DNA of 64,000 bases from Agaribacterium haliotis (GTDB taxonomy: Bacteria; Pseudomonadota; Gammaproteobacteria; Pseudomonadales; Cellvibrionaceae), in the NCBI RefSeq assembly GCF_002312815.1, contig NZ_NKQJ01000001.1, forward strand, positions 310,126 through 374,125. The letters run 5' to 3'. Under the pieces are notes generated by a model. It did no database searches. It was not told the DNA's origin and was given only the letters and a program-made list of their open reading frames with translations. Positions 28,573 to 42,814 of the stretch are shown one piece after another. Each line of letters opens with the position of its first letter. The stretch's first letter is position 1. Made by a program: the position numbers and the translations under genes.

Positions 28573-31161
28573 ATGAGCGATAAAAACAAGTCGGCCCAAC
28601 ACACGCCGATGATGCAGCAGTATTTAAAGATCAAAGCCGAACACCCAAACGAGCTCGTTTTTTATCGCATGGGCGATTTTTACGAACTGTTTTATGACGA
28701 CGCCAAACGCGCCGCACAGTTGCTCGACGTCACCCTGACGGCGCGCGGCAAAAGTGGTGGCGAACCCATCCCAATGGCCGGCGTGCCCTATCACGCCGCC
28801 GAAGGTTATCTTGCCAAGCTAGTTAAAGTTGGTGTTTCGGTCGCCATTTGTGAGCAAGTTGGCGACCCTGCAACCAGCAAAGGTCCGGTTGAGCGCAAGG
28901 TCATGCGTGTTGTGACACCGGGCACAGTGAGCGACGAGGCCTTGCTGGATGCACAAAAAGACAACTTGTTAGTTGCCGCGTGTTCTGGCGGGGGCCACTT
29001 TGGTATCGCAACGCTGGACATGAGCAGCGGTAAATTTAGCGCCTTCGAAGTTGAGCACAGCGAACAGCTGCTCGATCAAATCGCAAGGCTCGCCCCAGCG
29101 GAATTGTTGCTACCGGAAAATATGGCGGAAAAAAACCTGCTTGCCGAACGCCCGGGCCTGCGCGCCCGCGCGCCTTGGGAATTTGATATTGAAAGCGCCG
29201 AGCGCGAGCTGTGCCGCCACTTCGGCACGCGCGATCTTGCTGGCTTTGGCTGTGAGGCTCTGACCGCCGCCATCGGCGCTGCCGGTTGCCTGCTGAATTA
29301 CGCGCAGGAAACTCAGCGCACAGAGCTCAGTCACGTATACAGTTTGCAGCAGGAAAACCCCGAGCGCAGTGTGCAGCTCGACGCCGCCACCCGAGCCAAC
29401 CTGGAGATCGACCAAAACGCTCAGGGCAATGAAGAAAACAGCCTGTTTGACGTGCTCAATACCAGTAAAACGGCAATGGGTTCGCGTATGTTGCGCCGCT
29501 GGCTCAACAACCCCCTGCGCGATTTGGACACGCTACGCCTGCGCCAAGACGCGGTCGACGAACTGCGCACGGCACTTCACACAGAGCAGCTGCGCGATGA
29601 GCTCAAAAACATCGGCGATCTTGAGCGTATTCTCGGCCGCATCGCGTTGCGCTCGGCTCGCCCGCGAGATTTAAGCCGCCTGTGCAGTTCCATCGCATGC
29701 TACCCCGCCCTGCAGGCCGTGTTAGCGCAGAGTAACAGCGAGCGCCTTTGCGCTCTGGCAAAAAACATCGCTGAATTCCCCGAGCTACACGCTCTGCTTG
29801 AGCGCGCTCTGGTTGATAACCCACCGGTTGTTATTCGCGACGGCGGTGTCATACGCGAAGCTTTTGATAGTGAGCTCGACGAGCTGCGCGCCATCAGCAG
29901 CAATGCCGGCGATTATTTAGTCAAGCTTGAACAGCAAGAAAAAGAACGCACCGGCCTATCGACACTTAAGGTCGGCTTTAATCGTGTGCACGGCTATTAC
30001 ATTGAAATTAGTAAAGCTCAGGCCGTCGACGCGCCAACCGAGTACATTCGCCGGCAGACACTTAAAAACGCCGAGCGCTTTATCACCCCCGAGCTAAAAA
30101 CCTTTGAAGATAAAGCTCTGTCGGCAAAAAGCCGTGCCCTCAGCCGCGAAAAAGCGCTCTACGATGAACTGGTCGAAAGGATCGCCGGCGAGTTGGTCGC
30201 GCTGCAGCAAAGTGCCGAAGCCGTAGCCGAACTCGATGTTTTGTGCACACTCGGCGAGCGCGCCGCCGCGCTGAATTTCTGCAAACCCAAGCTCAGCGAA
30301 AGCGGACACATGATGATCCGCGAAGGCCGCCACCCCGTTGTAGAAAAAGTACTCGACGGCCCGTTTGTACCCAATGACCTCGAGCTTGATGAGCGCCAGA
30401 AAATGCTGCTGATCACCGGCCCGAATATGGGCGGTAAATCAACCTACATGCGCCAGGCTGCGGTTATTGTGTTACTGGCACAAATAGGCAGCTGCGTCCC
30501 GGCAAGTGAAGCCGAGCTGCCGCTGGTCGATCGTATTTTTACGCGCATCGGCTCATCAGACGACCTTGCCGGCGGCCGGTCGACGTTTATGGTTGAGATG
30601 ACCGAAACTGCGAATATCTTAAATAATGCCAGCGCTCAGAGCCTGGTGCTTATGGATGAAATCGGTCGGGGCACCAGCACCTATGACGGCCTCAGCCTGG
30701 CCTGGGCCTGCGTCGAGCACCTGGCCCGTGAAATTCAGGCCTTTACCCTGTTTGCGACACACTATTTTGAACTGACAGAACTCGCAGACAGCTTGCGCGG
30801 CGTCAGCAATGTGCACCTGGATGCAACCGAGCACGGCGACGACATTGTGTTTCTGCACAATATTAAAAGTGGCCCGGCGAGCAAGAGTTTTGGTTTGCAG
30901 GTTGCCAAGCTTGCGGGTATTCCAAGCGCTATTTTAGCGCAGGCTCAGCATCAGCTGGCTGTGCTCGAAGCCGGGCAAGCATCCGACGCCACCACCGCGC
31001 AACCCAAACAGCAAAAAGCGAGTGCCAACACTATTCAAGCGGACCTATTTGCCAGCTCCGGCCCGTCTGCAGCCGAGCAGAAACTCGAAAGCCTGGAGCC
31101 CGATGAGCTCAGCCCGCGCCAGGCTTTAGAAGCCCTATATAAACTAAAAGAGCTGCTATAA
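28573..31161 (+). CDS. mutS: DNA mismatch repair protein MutS
   Basis: An 862-residue MutS. The N-terminal mismatch-binding domain has the FxE motif in GDFYELF (about residues 33-39). The connector, lever ([22 protein letters not shown]) and clamp regions follow, then the ATPase core with Walker [10 protein letters not shown] (about residues 616-624), Walker [17 protein letters not shown], and [10 protein letters not shown]. The C-terminus has the expected oligomerisation tail ([18 protein letters not shown]). It recognises base mispairs and small loops and recruits MutL. It is transcribed away from the carrageenan locus and precedes fdxA by 125 bp, the gene order I know from Pseudomonas. Confidence 0.98.
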   Translation: MSDKNKSAQHTPMMQQYLKIKAEHPNELVFYRMGDFYELFYDDAKRAAQLLDVTLTARGKSGGEPIPMAGVPYHAAEGYLAKLVKVGVSVAICEQVGDPATSKGPVERKVMRVVTPGTVSDEALLDAQKDNLLVAACSGGGHFGIATLDMSSGKFSAFEVEHSEQLLDQIARLAPAELLLPENMAEKNLLAERPGLRARAPWEFDIESAERELCRHFGTRDLAGFGCEALTAAIGAAGCLLNYAQETQRTELSHVYSLQQENPERSVQLDAATRANLEIDQNAQGNEENSLFDVLNTSKTAMGSRMLRRWLNNPLRDLDTLRLRQDAVDELRTALHTEQLRDELKNIGDLERILGRIALRSARPRDLSRLCSSIACYPALQAVLAQSNSERLCALAKNIAEFPELHALLERALVDNPPVVIRDGGVIREAFDSELDELRAISSNAGDYLVKLEQQEKERTGLSTLKVGFNRVHGYYIEISKAQAVDAPTEYIRRQTLKNAERFITPELKTFEDKALSAKSRALSREKALYDELVERIAGELVALQQSAEAVAELDVLCTLGERAAALNFCKPKLSESGHMMIREGRHPVVEKVLDGPFVPNDLELDERQKMLLITGPNMGGKSTYMRQAAVIVLLAQIGSCVPASEAELPLVDRIFTRIGSSDDLAGGRSTFMVEMTETANILNNASAQSLVLMDEIGRGTSTYDGLSLAWACVEHLAREIQAFTLFATHYFELTELADSLRGVSNVHLDATEHGDDIVFLHNIKSGPASKSFGLQVAKLAGIPSAILAQAQHQLAVLEAGQASDATTAQPKQQKASANTIQADLFASSGPSAAEQKLESLEPDELSPRQALEALYKLKELL

Positions 31162-31227
31162 CTGTAGAACCGATGGTTAATATCAAAAATATCGGCGCAA
31201 TTTATTTAGCTTATCTGCACTTTTTGC

Positions 31228-31255
31228 TTACAAAAATGCACACATTCGCTAAAAT
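31228..31255 (+). promoter_or_regulatory. Candidate sigma-70 promoter of fdxA
   Basis: TTACAA (31228-31233) and TAAAAT (31250-31255) with 16-bp spacing, 31 bp before the fdxA start, followed by a clear ribosome site CGGAGAAC at 31271-31278. The two hexamers are good but not perfect matches. Confidence 0.55.
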
Positions 31256-31286
31256 GCGCGCCGTTATTTAACGGAGAACTAAGAAA

Positions 31287-31610
31287 ATGACTTTTGTCGT
31301 TGGCGATAACTGTATCAAGTGTAAACACACCGACTGTGTTGAAGTGTGCCCCGTTGACTGCTTTTATGAAGGTCCAAACTTTCTTGTAATTCACCCGGAT
31401 GAGTGCATCGACTGTGCTCTGTGTGAGCCCGAGTGCCCGGTAGATGCCATTTTCTCCGAGGATGAGCTGCCTGAAGATCAGGAAGCATTTCTTGAGCTCA
31501 ATGCAGAGCTTGCCGAAGTCTGGCCGAACATCACCGAGAAAAAAGACGCCCCGGCCGATCACGCCGAATGGGACGGCGTTGAAAACAAACTGCAGTATCT
31601 CGAGCGTTAG
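31287..31610 (+). CDS. fdxA: 7Fe ferredoxin FdxA
   Basis: A 107-residue seven-iron ferredoxin. Cysteines C9, C17, C21, C40, C43, C46 and C50 match the Azotobacter FdI pattern: one [3Fe-4S] cluster (C9, C17, C50) and one [4Fe-4S] cluster (C21, C40, C43, C46); C12 and C25 are extra. The C-terminal extension [22 protein letters not shown] is typical of FdxA. It is a low-potential electron carrier, and its exact redox partner is unknown even in well-studied relatives. It lies between mutS and rpoS, the same neighbourhood as in Pseudomonas, and ends in a strong terminator shared with rpoS. Confidence 0.97.
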   Translation: MTFVVGDNCIKCKHTDCVEVCPVDCFYEGPNFLVIHPDECIDCALCEPECPVDAIFSEDELPEDQEAFLELNAELAEVWPNITEKKDAPADHAEWDGVENKLQYLER

Positions 31611-31639
31611 GGCTACACAACACCCAAACGCTTGTACGC

Positions 31640-31680
31640 AGATACAAAAAAAGCCGCTTGATGCGGCTTTTTTTGTATCT
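31640..31680. terminator. Bidirectional terminator between fdxA and rpoS
   Basis: A perfect 18-bp stem (31640-31657 with 31663-31680) around a 5-nt loop TTGAT, with runs of seven A and seven T in the arms. It serves the convergent fdxA (plus) and rpoS (minus) transcripts. Confidence 0.93.
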
Positions 31681-31743
31681 GCGCTTTTTACTCTTCAAAC
31701 AGGTAAGGAACCCGCCTAAACAAGGGCCGTTGGCCCACGTATT

Positions 31744-32757
31744 TTACTCAACACCAAACAATGCGGTCGCATCCAGGCCCTGACTCTCAAGGATATCGCG
31801 CATGCGGCGCAGGGCTTCAACTTGAATTTGGCGAACGCGCTCGCGGGTTAAACCGATTTCGCGACCAACCTCTTCTAAAGTACTGGTCTCGTAGCCCCTG
31901 AGGCCAAAGCGGCGAGCGATGACTTCGCGCTGCTTTTCACTTAGGTCGTCAAGCCACTTATCGAGGCTTGCTGTTAAATCGTTATCTTGCAGAATTGACG
32001 AAGGGTTACTGACATTTTGATCCGGTACTGTGTCGACCAAAGTTTTGTCAGAACTTGGGCCGATGGGCGAATCCATCGATGTCACTCGCTCGTTTAAAGC
32101 AAGCATTTTCTCTACATCGGCAACCGGGCGCTCAAGCAAATTGGCGATTTCTTCGGCTGTCGGCTCATGGTCAAGCTTTTGGCTCAGTTCACGTGACGCA
32201 CGCAGATACACATTGAGTTCTTTCACCACGTGAATAGGCAGGCGAATCGTGCGTGTCTGGTTCATAATCGCACGTTCAATGGTCTGGCGAATCCACCACG
32301 TTGCGTAAGTTGAAAAACGAAAACCGCGCTCGGGGTCAAATTTTTCCACTGCGCGAATCAGGCCCAGATTGCCCTCTTCAATTAAGTCGAGCAGGGCCAA
32401 GCCGCGATTGATATAACGGCGACTGATTTTAACTACCAAACGCAAGTTGCTTTCTATCATGCGCTTGCGCGAGGCCTCGCAGCCACGCAGAGCTTTACGG
32501 GCAAAATACACTTCTTCTTCAGCGCTGAGCAAAGGAGAATAGCCAATCTCATTTAAATATAATTGAGTGGCATCTAAGCTGCGCTCATTGGTATCTTCGA
32601 TATCGGTCTCAACAACGTTGGCACGACGTGTCCGCTTTCGCTTAGGTACTTCGTTAGCCGGCGAACTCTTTTTAATATCCTTGTTCTCGGCCGTTGCTGG
32701 TGAAATGACTGCATTGTTGCTTTGTTCAAAAACTGCATCGAGCTCTTGCACTGCCAT
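31744..32757 (-). CDS. rpoS: RNA polymerase sigma factor RpoS
   Basis: Start chosen at the ATG at 32757 ([12 protein letters not shown]), with AGAGG 8 nt upstream; an in-frame start 30 bp earlier is less likely. The 337-residue sigma factor has region 1.2/2.1 ([16 protein letters not shown]), region 2.4 ([18 protein letters not shown]), the RpoS-type segment [17 protein letters not shown] in region 3, and region 4 with the helix-turn-helix [20 protein letters not shown]. Together these set it apart from RpoD and RpoH. It directs the general stress and stationary-phase response. It follows nlpD on the same strand, with a 178-bp gap; in relatives the main rpoS promoter lies inside nlpD. Confidence 0.97.
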   Translation of the reverse strand: MAVQELDAVFEQSNNAVISPATAENKDIKKSSPANEVPKRKRTRRANVVETDIEDTNERSLDATQLYLNEIGYSPLLSAEEEVYFARKALRGCEASRKRMIESNLRLVVKISRRYINRGLALLDLIEEGNLGLIRAVEKFDPERGFRFSTYATWWIRQTIERAIMNQTRTIRLPIHVVKELNVYLRASRELSQKLDHEPTAEEIANLLERPVADVEKMLALNERVTSMDSPIGPSSDKTLVDTVPDQNVSNPSSILQDNDLTASLDKWLDDLSEKQREVIARRFGLRGYETSTLEEVGREIGLTRERVRQIQVEALRRMRDILESQGLDATALFGVE

Positions 32758-32935
32758 AATCCGTACCTCTTGCTTGGTTATTTGCAAACCTATTTAGGTC
32801 GCTATTAGTTGTGTTCCAAGAGATTCTTACATCCCTCTCTTTTCCCCCACCGAGTTTGATTCGGATGCTGACAACAAACTCTCGAGTAGTTATGTGTCGG
32901 CAGCAGCGCCATTTCTTTTAGTACTTCCTTTGTAA

Positions 32936-33718
32936 CTACCTCGGCGGTAAATAGGCTAGAGGGTCAACAGGTTTTCCGTCGTAACGAATTTCGAAGTGCA
33001 GTTTGACTGAGTCCGTGCCCGTTTCACCCATTTCGGCAATCTTTTCACCCTTGTTTACAAGCTGCCCCTCTTTCACCAACAAGCGGTGGTTGTGAGCATA
33101 AGCACTTAAATATTTATCACTGTGCTTGATGATTAGTAGTTTGCCGTAGCCTCGCAGCCCCTCACCGGAATAAACAACCGTCCCCGAAGATGCCGCACGG
33201 ACAGGCTCTCGCAAATTTGAGGCGATATCAATCCCCTTGCTCAGCCCCGAATTTGCGTTAAAACGCGTAATCAAACGGCCGTTTGCCGGCCAGGCCCAGC
33301 TGGGCTTTTTTTGTGCACTTTTTTTTGCCGTATGATTTTTAGGCCCGGCTGCTTGATTTTTTAAACGTGTGGGCTCGGCCTTGGGTGCGACTTTAGTACC
33401 AACAGAACTGGTTTTGGTACTAGATTTTGCGCTTGCAGCACTCGACTTACGCGCCGCCTTGCCGCCGCCAACAAGGCTTAGTTTCTGCCCGGGGTAAATA
33501 GTGTAAGAACGGCCAATTCCGTTGTTTTTGGCGAGTTTTTTATAGTTCAAGTTGTAGCGCCAGGCGATGCTATAGAGCGTCTCGCCGGGTGCAACTATAT
33601 GGTAGGTAAGCGCGGTGCCGGGGGGCTGACGGGCGTCGACCACGGGCGCCAGCTTTGTCTGTGAGCTGCAGCTCAAAAGCACAAAAAATATGATTAATAT
33701 ATTAAACAGCCTAAGCAT
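32936..33718 (-). CDS. nlpD: NlpD-like lipoprotein, LysM plus degenerate LytM/M23 domain
   Basis: A 260-residue lipoprotein (lipobox LLSC, Cys17). A LysM peptidoglycan-binding domain covers about residues 36-82 (LTYHIVAPGETLYSIAWRYN to YPGQKLSLV). A Ser/Lys-rich linker follows, then an M23/LytM domain from about residue 145 to the end (GRLITRFNANSGLSKGIDIA to LHFEIRYDGKPVDP). The zinc ligands of active M23 enzymes are incomplete: SKGIDIA replaces the HxxxD-type motif and KLHFEIR lacks the first His of HxH. This degeneracy is typical of NlpD, which activates the amidase AmiC during cell separation rather than cutting peptidoglycan itself. It lies directly upstream of rpoS, as in other Gammaproteobacteria. 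Confidence 0.93.
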   Translation of the reverse strand: MLRLFNILIIFFVLLSCSSQTKLAPVVDARQPPGTALTYHIVAPGETLYSIAWRYNLNYKKLAKNNGIGRSYTIYPGQKLSLVGGGKAARKSSAASAKSSTKTSSVGTKVAPKAEPTRLKNQAAGPKNHTAKKSAQKKPSWAWPANGRLITRFNANSGLSKGIDIASNLREPVRAASSGTVVYSGEGLRGYGKLLIIKHSDKYLSAYAHNHRLLVKEGQLVNKGEKIAEMGETGTDSVKLHFEIRYDGKPVDPLAYLPPR

Positions 33719-33910
33719 GGCGCCCCGTCACCTTTAGATCAACACCACCAAAAACCCACACTTTTTTATTACTACAACCTATGAGTCTTAGAACTGGATG
33801 AAATAGCTTTCCACGTATGCATCGCTAAAAAGTCTATATTTTTTATAACAAAAAGCACATTTTTCTAGCATTGACCGCACATTTCCGAGGCAGTCATCCA
33901 AAACAGTGCG

Positions 33911-34855
33911 TTAAGCCTGGGCCTTAGAGCTGCCACTGAAACGATCTAAAATAAAAACCAGGGCAGCGCCGAGGGCAAAACACAGCAGCACCGCAGGCCA
34001 TTGATTCGCTTCGCCGTTTAAAAGCGTGTATTGCTCGGGGCTGATATTGGCCAGGCGCAGCGCGCGCGGCTCACCGTGCCGATCAATGGTGGTTTCGAGC
34101 ACCTGCTTCCAGGGCCACGTAACATAAAGTGAACCGAGCAAAAAGCCGAGCATGACCGCCAGAGTGCCCTGATACCAACGCAATAAAAGCCAGCTAAGAA
34201 AACGAGAAAACAACAAAAGACCACAAATACAACCTAGAGCAAATACAGCCAGTGCGACAATGTCGAGTGTCTCAACCGCTTTGAGCACCTGAGGGTAGAG
34301 CCCGAGCAAAAGCAGAATAAAGCTGCCGGATATGCCCGGCAGAATCATCGCGCTGATGGCGATAAAACCACCTAGAAACAGCACCCACCAATAAGCCGGA
34401 AGCTCAGTCGGCTTGGCCAGGGCCAGGCCGACAACCAAGGCTGCGCCGAGCGCAAACAGTACAATATGCGGCCACTGCCAACGCGCCTGCTGGCGATACA
34501 AACTAACAAGCGAAGCCAAAATCAAGCCGCTAAAGCCGCCCCACAACAGCAGAGGGTGATGCTCGAGCGCCCAGGAAACAAGACCAGCTAAGGTTTTTAT
34601 GCTTAAGAGGATGCCGGCGAACAAGGCCAGTAGAAAATTGCCGTTTATGCTCTGCCAAAAGGCCAGCGGCCCATCTTTGACAAGCACCGCAAGTTTGGCC
34701 GGCGTCAAGCCCCTCAAGCTGCTCAGTAACTCAGCATAGATACCCGTAATCAGAGCAATGGTTCCACCGCTAACGCCGGGCACTATATCGGCCGCGCCCA
34801 TGGCCATGCCTTTAGCACTGATCTTCAGGTAATCCTTGATACTGCGGGATGACAT
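33911..34855 (-). CDS. DUF368 membrane protein, polyprenyl-phosphate translocase family
   Basis: A 314-residue polytopic membrane protein of the DUF368 family. The family start is clear: KGMAMGAADIVPGVSGGTIALITGIY, and the internal repeat ISAMILPGISGSFILLLLGLYPQVL contains the second PGxSG motif. About eight to ten hydrophobic segments are visible. DUF368 proteins were recently shown in other bacteria to return undecaprenyl phosphate across the membrane. It follows pcm in the leftward run (31-bp gap) and precedes nlpD (192-bp gap). In P. aeruginosa, as I recall, pcm and nlpD are adjacent, so this gene is an insertion in that order. Confidence 0.9.
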   Translation of the reverse strand: MSSRSIKDYLKISAKGMAMGAADIVPGVSGGTIALITGIYAELLSSLRGLTPAKLAVLVKDGPLAFWQSINGNFLLALFAGILLSIKTLAGLVSWALEHHPLLLWGGFSGLILASLVSLYRQQARWQWPHIVLFALGAALVVGLALAKPTELPAYWWVLFLGGFIAISAMILPGISGSFILLLLGLYPQVLKAVETLDIVALAVFALGCICGLLLFSRFLSWLLLRWYQGTLAVMLGFLLGSLYVTWPWKQVLETTIDRHGEPRALRLANISPEQYTLLNGEANQWPAVLLCFALGAALVFILDRFSGSSKAQA

Positions 34856-34886
34856 AAAAAGTCCTTAATTTGAATAGACGAGAGGC

Positions 34887-35561
34887 TCAGGCGAGCCCAG
34901 ATAAGAGCGGAACAAACTTGACCGCTTCGTAGACCTGCTTGTGAAACTTGTCTGTATCTTCCCGATCGCGGATGACAACTGTAAGTTCTTGTGTGTCCGC
35001 ACCAATAGGAATCACCAACACGCCGCCCGGTGCTAGCTGATCACACAGGCTCTGCGGCAAGCTGCGCGGCGCCGCTGCCGACAAAATTGCGTCGAAGCTT
35101 AACTCGCGCTCGGGCCAGCCAAAGCCGCCATCGGCGTAGCGATACTCAACGTTGCGAATACCGAGCCCCTTTAAGCGCTGCTTGGCTTTATCTTGCAGCG
35201 GTTTGATGCGCTCGACACTGAACACCTTCGGCACCAACTGCGCCAATACAGCGGTTTGATATCCGCAGCCAGTGCCAATTTCAAGCACATTTTTGGGTTC
35301 AGCAGCCGCAGCCAGAACCAACTCCGTCATCCGCGCAACGATGTAGGGCTGGCTGATGGTCTGCCCAAAACCTATCGGCAGCGCCGTATCCTCATACGCG
35401 CGATGGGACAGGGCTTCATCGATAAACAGGTGGCGAGGCGTATTGGCCACCACATCCAGCACCGCTTGATCGGTGACACCCTGCTCTTGCAGGCGAGCGA
35501 CCAAACGATCCCTCGTGCGCTTGGACGTCATGCCCACACCTTGAAAACTGAGGTTATCCAC
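34887..35561 (-). CDS. pcm: Protein-L-isoaspartate O-methyltransferase
   Basis: A 224-residue repair methyltransferase that methylates L-isoaspartyl residues in damaged proteins using SAM. Recognisable are [50 protein letters not shown] (the family signature), the SAM motif [17 protein letters not shown], and the C-terminal FVPLLSG. A downstream start at [10 protein letters not shown] (35531) is also possible. It lies 12 bp downstream of truD; surE, which usually sits between truD and pcm, is absent. Confidence 0.96.
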   Translation of the reverse strand: MDNLSFQGVGMTSKRTRDRLVARLQEQGVTDQAVLDVVANTPRHLFIDEALSHRAYEDTALPIGFGQTISQPYIVARMTELVLAAAAEPKNVLEIGTGCGYQTAVLAQLVPKVFSVERIKPLQDKAKQRLKGLGIRNVEYRYADGGFGWPERELSFDAILSAAAPRSLPQSLCDQLAPGGVLVIPIGADTQELTVVIRDREDTDKFHKQVYEAVKFVPLLSGLA

Positions 35562-35572
35562 GATTTCTAACC

Positions 35573-36535
35573 TTAACGCTCGGGTTGTTCCAATATTGCT
35601 AATTCTCTCAGCACCGAGGTTGCAAACTGGCCGGGCTCGAGCTCGAGCTTCAGCACCACGGACTTATCGACAAATTCCCAGTCGATAAAGCGCGGCCTCA
35701 ATACCAGAGCGCGCCTTTGCTGTTGAAGGCCGACATTTTCTAACGCCGAGCACCAGAGTTCAAATGCCTCGAGCGCCCGCTGCTCAAACTCAAGGCAAGC
35801 GCCGTGACTAAGGGCTAAGCCCCGCCCCCAAAGCGGGCCACTCGGCTCGAGCTCGGGGTCACCGTCGAGCACACTCAACCAGTTTGCCGCAGCCACACGC
35901 TCACTGAGCACCTTGTTAAACAAATAAGAGCGCGCTGATGACATTAAAATGCTGCGCGTATTGCGGTTGCGCACTGAGCGCACATCTTTTACCCACTGCG
36001 CAGCGCGCTCAAGGTTGCCACCGTCGCGGCCAAAGCGCTGCTCACCAAAATAATTGGGCACACCTTTTTCTTTAATCTGCAGCAGGGTTTGCTCAAGCTC
36101 GGTTGTCGGCTCAATGCCCTGCAGCCGAATTTGAAAGCGGTTGGCACTGTGCTCGCCCATACGCAGTTTTTTGCTGTGGCTTGCGCTTGCGAGTAACGTC
36201 GCATCTAGCTGGCTCTGTTCGATAAAATCCTGCCAATCAATGTGGTGGCTTTTACCGGGCAGGTACAGGCTAAACCACTGCGAGGTCACCGCGTGGCGAT
36301 CCTTTTTCCCACCGTAACCCACATCCATTTTTTTCAGGCCAAAATAACTTGCCAATTTTTTAGCTACCCATTCCGTGTTTTCACCGCGCTTTTGAATATG
36401 CAGCCAAAAGTGCTCACCCTCACCGCTAAAATCAACGGACATCTGCTCGTCGACGACAAAATCTTCCGGGCTCAGGCGAAAGCCCGCTGTTTGCCTGGGC
36501 CCACCCCAGGCAAAATTAAAATCTAAATCAGCCAT
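35573..36535 (-). CDS. truD: tRNA pseudouridine synthase D
   Basis: A 320-residue TruD, which makes pseudouridine-13 in tRNA-Glu and related tRNAs. The catalytic motif [22 protein letters not shown] is present (active Asp in KKDRHA), as are the start segment [40 protein letters not shown] and [12 protein letters not shown]. It starts within the ftsB stop codon (TAATG overlap), and ispD and ispF, often between these two genes, are absent. It is a little shorter than the E. coli enzyme (about 349). Confidence 0.95.
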   Translation of the reverse strand: MADLDFNFAWGGPRQTAGFRLSPEDFVVDEQMSVDFSGEGEHFWLHIQKRGENTEWVAKKLASYFGLKKMDVGYGGKKDRHAVTSQWFSLYLPGKSHHIDWQDFIEQSQLDATLLASASHSKKLRMGEHSANRFQIRLQGIEPTTELEQTLLQIKEKGVPNYFGEQRFGRDGGNLERAAQWVKDVRSVRNRNTRSILMSSARSYLFNKVLSERVAAANWLSVLDGDPELEPSGPLWGRGLALSHGACLEFEQRALEAFELWCSALENVGLQQQRRALVLRPRFIDWEFVDKSVVLKLELEPGQFATSVLRELAILEQPER

Positions 36536-36822
36536 TACTGTTCTTCAGGATCGATAAATAAGAAAAAGGTCTCGCCCTTTTTGATCAGACCAAGCTCTTC
36601 CCGAGCTCGAGCCTCAACCGCGTCGAGGCCACTGCGAAGCGCTTCCACCTCTAGCGCCAAGTTCTGATTCTGAGCTTTTAAACGCTGGTTTTCAGCCTCT
36701 TGCTTGGCGATATTGCGCTTGAGCTCGGAGACGTGCGCAATGCTGCCCTCACCGACCCACAGGCGATACTGAGTCAGCAACAGCAAAATCAACAAGACCA
36801 AGCTCAAAATTTTCATGCGCAC
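36535..36822 (-). CDS. ftsB: Cell division protein FtsB
   Basis: A 95-residue bitopic membrane protein with one N-terminal membrane segment (about residues 4-21, ILSLVLLILLLLTQYRLW) followed by the FtsB feature WVGEGSIAHVSELKRNIAKQ and a coiled coil up to about residue 75. FtsB joins FtsL and FtsQ in the divisome. It is between eno and truD, as in many Gammaproteobacteria, with a 1-bp overlap with truD. A 371-bp gap to eno (36823-37193) holds an inverted-repeat element and the eno terminator but no gene. Confidence 0.93.
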   Translation of the reverse strand: MRMKILSLVLLILLLLTQYRLWVGEGSIAHVSELKRNIAKQEAENQRLKAQNQNLALEVEALRSGLDAVEARAREELGLIKKGETFFLFIDPEEQ

Positions 36823-36891
36823 GTTTTAACACAAAAGCCCCCACAAGTTGCAGGTTTCTATAGCTTTTCTTCTCTGACGGCGGTGCTTTCA

Positions 36892-37077
36892 TGCCGTAGT
36901 CGACTAGAGGGAAGGCATCAGGGCACGCTCGAGACATCCTGTGCGGTGATCGCTCGGGCTTCCTGCCCTCCCCCCCCCTACGGGCGCTACTGCGGATCAA
37001 AACTCTCCAGGAGTTTTGTATCTTGCCGCTCCCGGCGGCAAATTGCCCTTCAACCTTCCCTCTATTCAACAACGGCA
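36892..37077. repeat. 186-bp imperfect inverted-repeat element (MITE- or REP-like)
   Basis: Arms of 34 bp (36892-36925 and 37044-37077) pair with about eight mismatches. The best paired core is AGAGGGAAGG with CCTTCCCTCT, plus GGGCA/TGCCC and TGCCGT/ACGGCA. Inside are a C8-9 tract (36970-36979), a perfect hairpin CAAAACTC / GAGTTTTG (36998-37018) and a GC-rich CCGCTCCCGGCGG segment. It encodes nothing convincing. The composition differs from nearby coding DNA. This looks like a non-autonomous mobile repeat or structured extragenic repeat. Confidence 0.65.
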
Positions 37078-37136
37078 AGCTTGCTCAAGACTCAAAATAG
37101 ATAAACCACTCGTTCTGGTAAAAATCGAGCGAGCAC

Positions 37137-37163
37137 AAAAAAGGCCGACATAAAGCCGGCCTT
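37137..37163 (-). terminator. Intrinsic terminator of eno
   Basis: A 7-bp stem AAGGCCG / CGGCCTT (37141-37147 with 37157-37163), followed on the minus strand by T6 (plus-strand A-run at 37137-37142). It is about 30 bp after the eno stop, which suggests ftsB and truD have their own promoter. Confidence 0.82.
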
Positions 37164-37193
37164 AAGAAACTATGTTAAGCAATAGCTGCTAAC

Positions 37194-38501
<1,308 letters not shown>

Positions 38502-38515
38502 TTACTTAGTAGCAA

Positions 38516-41390
<2,875 letters not shown>

Positions 41391-42752
41391 TTAGTCGAGC
41401 TCAGTGCCAGCATCGGTATCGCTATCTGAGCCGACGTCACTATCGACCTCACCATAGGACCAGCAAAATGACACCGACTCGTTCATCACTGTATTTTCAC
41501 ACAACCACAAGTCGGCAACGGCAATCAATTGCTGCTCAAAAAACACCAGGGGCACGCGATCTCGAAGCCAGGGTTCTAGCTGATATTCCTGCAAAAGTTT
41601 TTTTAAGCTTTGACTGTGCTGGCGGTTCACAGGCTTGCAGCGCAAGCCGGGGCGCCGATAGACAACCTCGAGGCGCGGCTTTGCCAGATGCGAGTCGGCG
41701 CCGAGCAAAAATAAGCGCGAGCCATCGGCCAAACTCAAAGGTTTTTGCGCTGTCCACGTCACAGAATAATCGCTCGTCACCGCGTCGAGTTTAGGCAGCA
41801 GGTACAGCCGCCCATTAAAACGCCGCAGCTCATACTCCCCCAGCAGCAACCTTGGCTGGGCATCGGCTGCGGCTGCAAGCACGGTGTAAAACTGTGCCAG
41901 GCGGCGCTGATTTGGCGCTGGCTGGCCGCACTCAGCCAACCACAAGCGCAGCAGCGCTGCCTGCTTTGCCGGCTCAAACTGCAAAAAAACACCGAGGTCC
42001 AGGCTCTGGCCCAGGCGCTCGTTGCGCAGATCACAGCGCTCAAGATCCGCTTTTAGATAAGCCTGCAGCAGCGCCAAATCCCCGGCCAAGTTTTCGGCGC
42101 TGCGCGCGCAGGCACTGGCAAAGTGAGGCCAGCGCTGCTTAATTAACGGCAACACCTGAAGCCGCAAAAAGTTGCGATCAAAATCAACGCAGGTATTGCT
42201 GTCATCTTCAACCCAGCTAAGCCCGGCAGTTTGCGCCCAGGCTTCAAGCGCAGCTCGGCTTGTGTTTAACAGCGGTCGATACAAGTTTGCAACGCCGCCG
42301 CTAACTCGCAGCTGGCGCTGGCGCGGCGCGGCGACCATGCCCCGCAGGCCAGCCCCGCGCGCCAAACGCTGCAGCAGGGTTTCACTTTGATCGTCGGCGT
42401 GGTGAGCGAGCAATAGCAAATCGCCAGGGCTCAACGACTTTTTAAAGCAGCTGTAGCGCTCGCGCCGAGCGCGGGATTCAAGATTGTGCGTACCGGAAAT
42501 GGCCAAACGGTAGTTTTGAAAGACTATACCCAACTCAGCGCAGCGGCGCTCGCAGTGGCGCTGCCATAAATCGGCGTGAGCCGACAGGCCGTGATTGATA
42601 TGTACGGCGACAACACGGGCGGCAAACTCACTGCGCGCGAGCAGCTCAAGTAATACGCTTGAATCCAGGCCGCCGCTGTAGCCGACATAAAGTCGACCGC
42701 CAGCCTCGGTGCAGGCAGAGAATTTCTGTAAACTGTCAGAGCCAAACTGCAT
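41391..42752 (-). CDS. tilS: tRNA(Ile)-lysidine synthetase
   Basis: A 453-residue TilS that converts the wobble cytidine of tRNA-Ile(CAU) to lysidine. The PP-loop is YSGGLDSSVLLELLA (residues 25-39), followed by AVHINHGLSAHADLWQRHCE, SLESRARRERYSCF-like NLESRARRERYSCF, LAHHADDQSETLLQRLARGAG and the C-terminal substrate domain with LKKLLQEYQLEPWLRDRVPLVF. Length is normal. In P. aeruginosa accA lies beside tilS; here an S9 peptidase gene is divergent instead. Confidence 0.96.
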   Translation of the reverse strand: MQFGSDSLQKFSACTEAGGRLYVGYSGGLDSSVLLELLARSEFAARVVAVHINHGLSAHADLWQRHCERRCAELGIVFQNYRLAISGTHNLESRARRERYSCFKKSLSPGDLLLLAHHADDQSETLLQRLARGAGLRGMVAAPRQRQLRVSGGVANLYRPLLNTSRAALEAWAQTAGLSWVEDDSNTCVDFDRNFLRLQVLPLIKQRWPHFASACARSAENLAGDLALLQAYLKADLERCDLRNERLGQSLDLGVFLQFEPAKQAALLRLWLAECGQPAPNQRRLAQFYTVLAAAADAQPRLLLGEYELRRFNGRLYLLPKLDAVTSDYSVTWTAQKPLSLADGSRLFLLGADSHLAKPRLEVVYRRPGLRCKPVNRQHSQSLKKLLQEYQLEPWLRDRVPLVFFEQQLIAVADLWLCENTVMNESVSFCWSYGEVDSDVGSDSDTDAGTELD

Positions 42753-42814
42753 GTGAATACTATGAGCGCCTTTGCGCCCTTACACCTTAATAAAATCCAT
42801 ACGACAAAACACCC

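Noticed and set aside
31611..31743. Possible RsmZ-like small RNA between fdxA and rpoS, as in P. aeruginosa
   Set aside because: I saw no cluster of GGA motifs on either strand; the region is occupied by the shared terminator.
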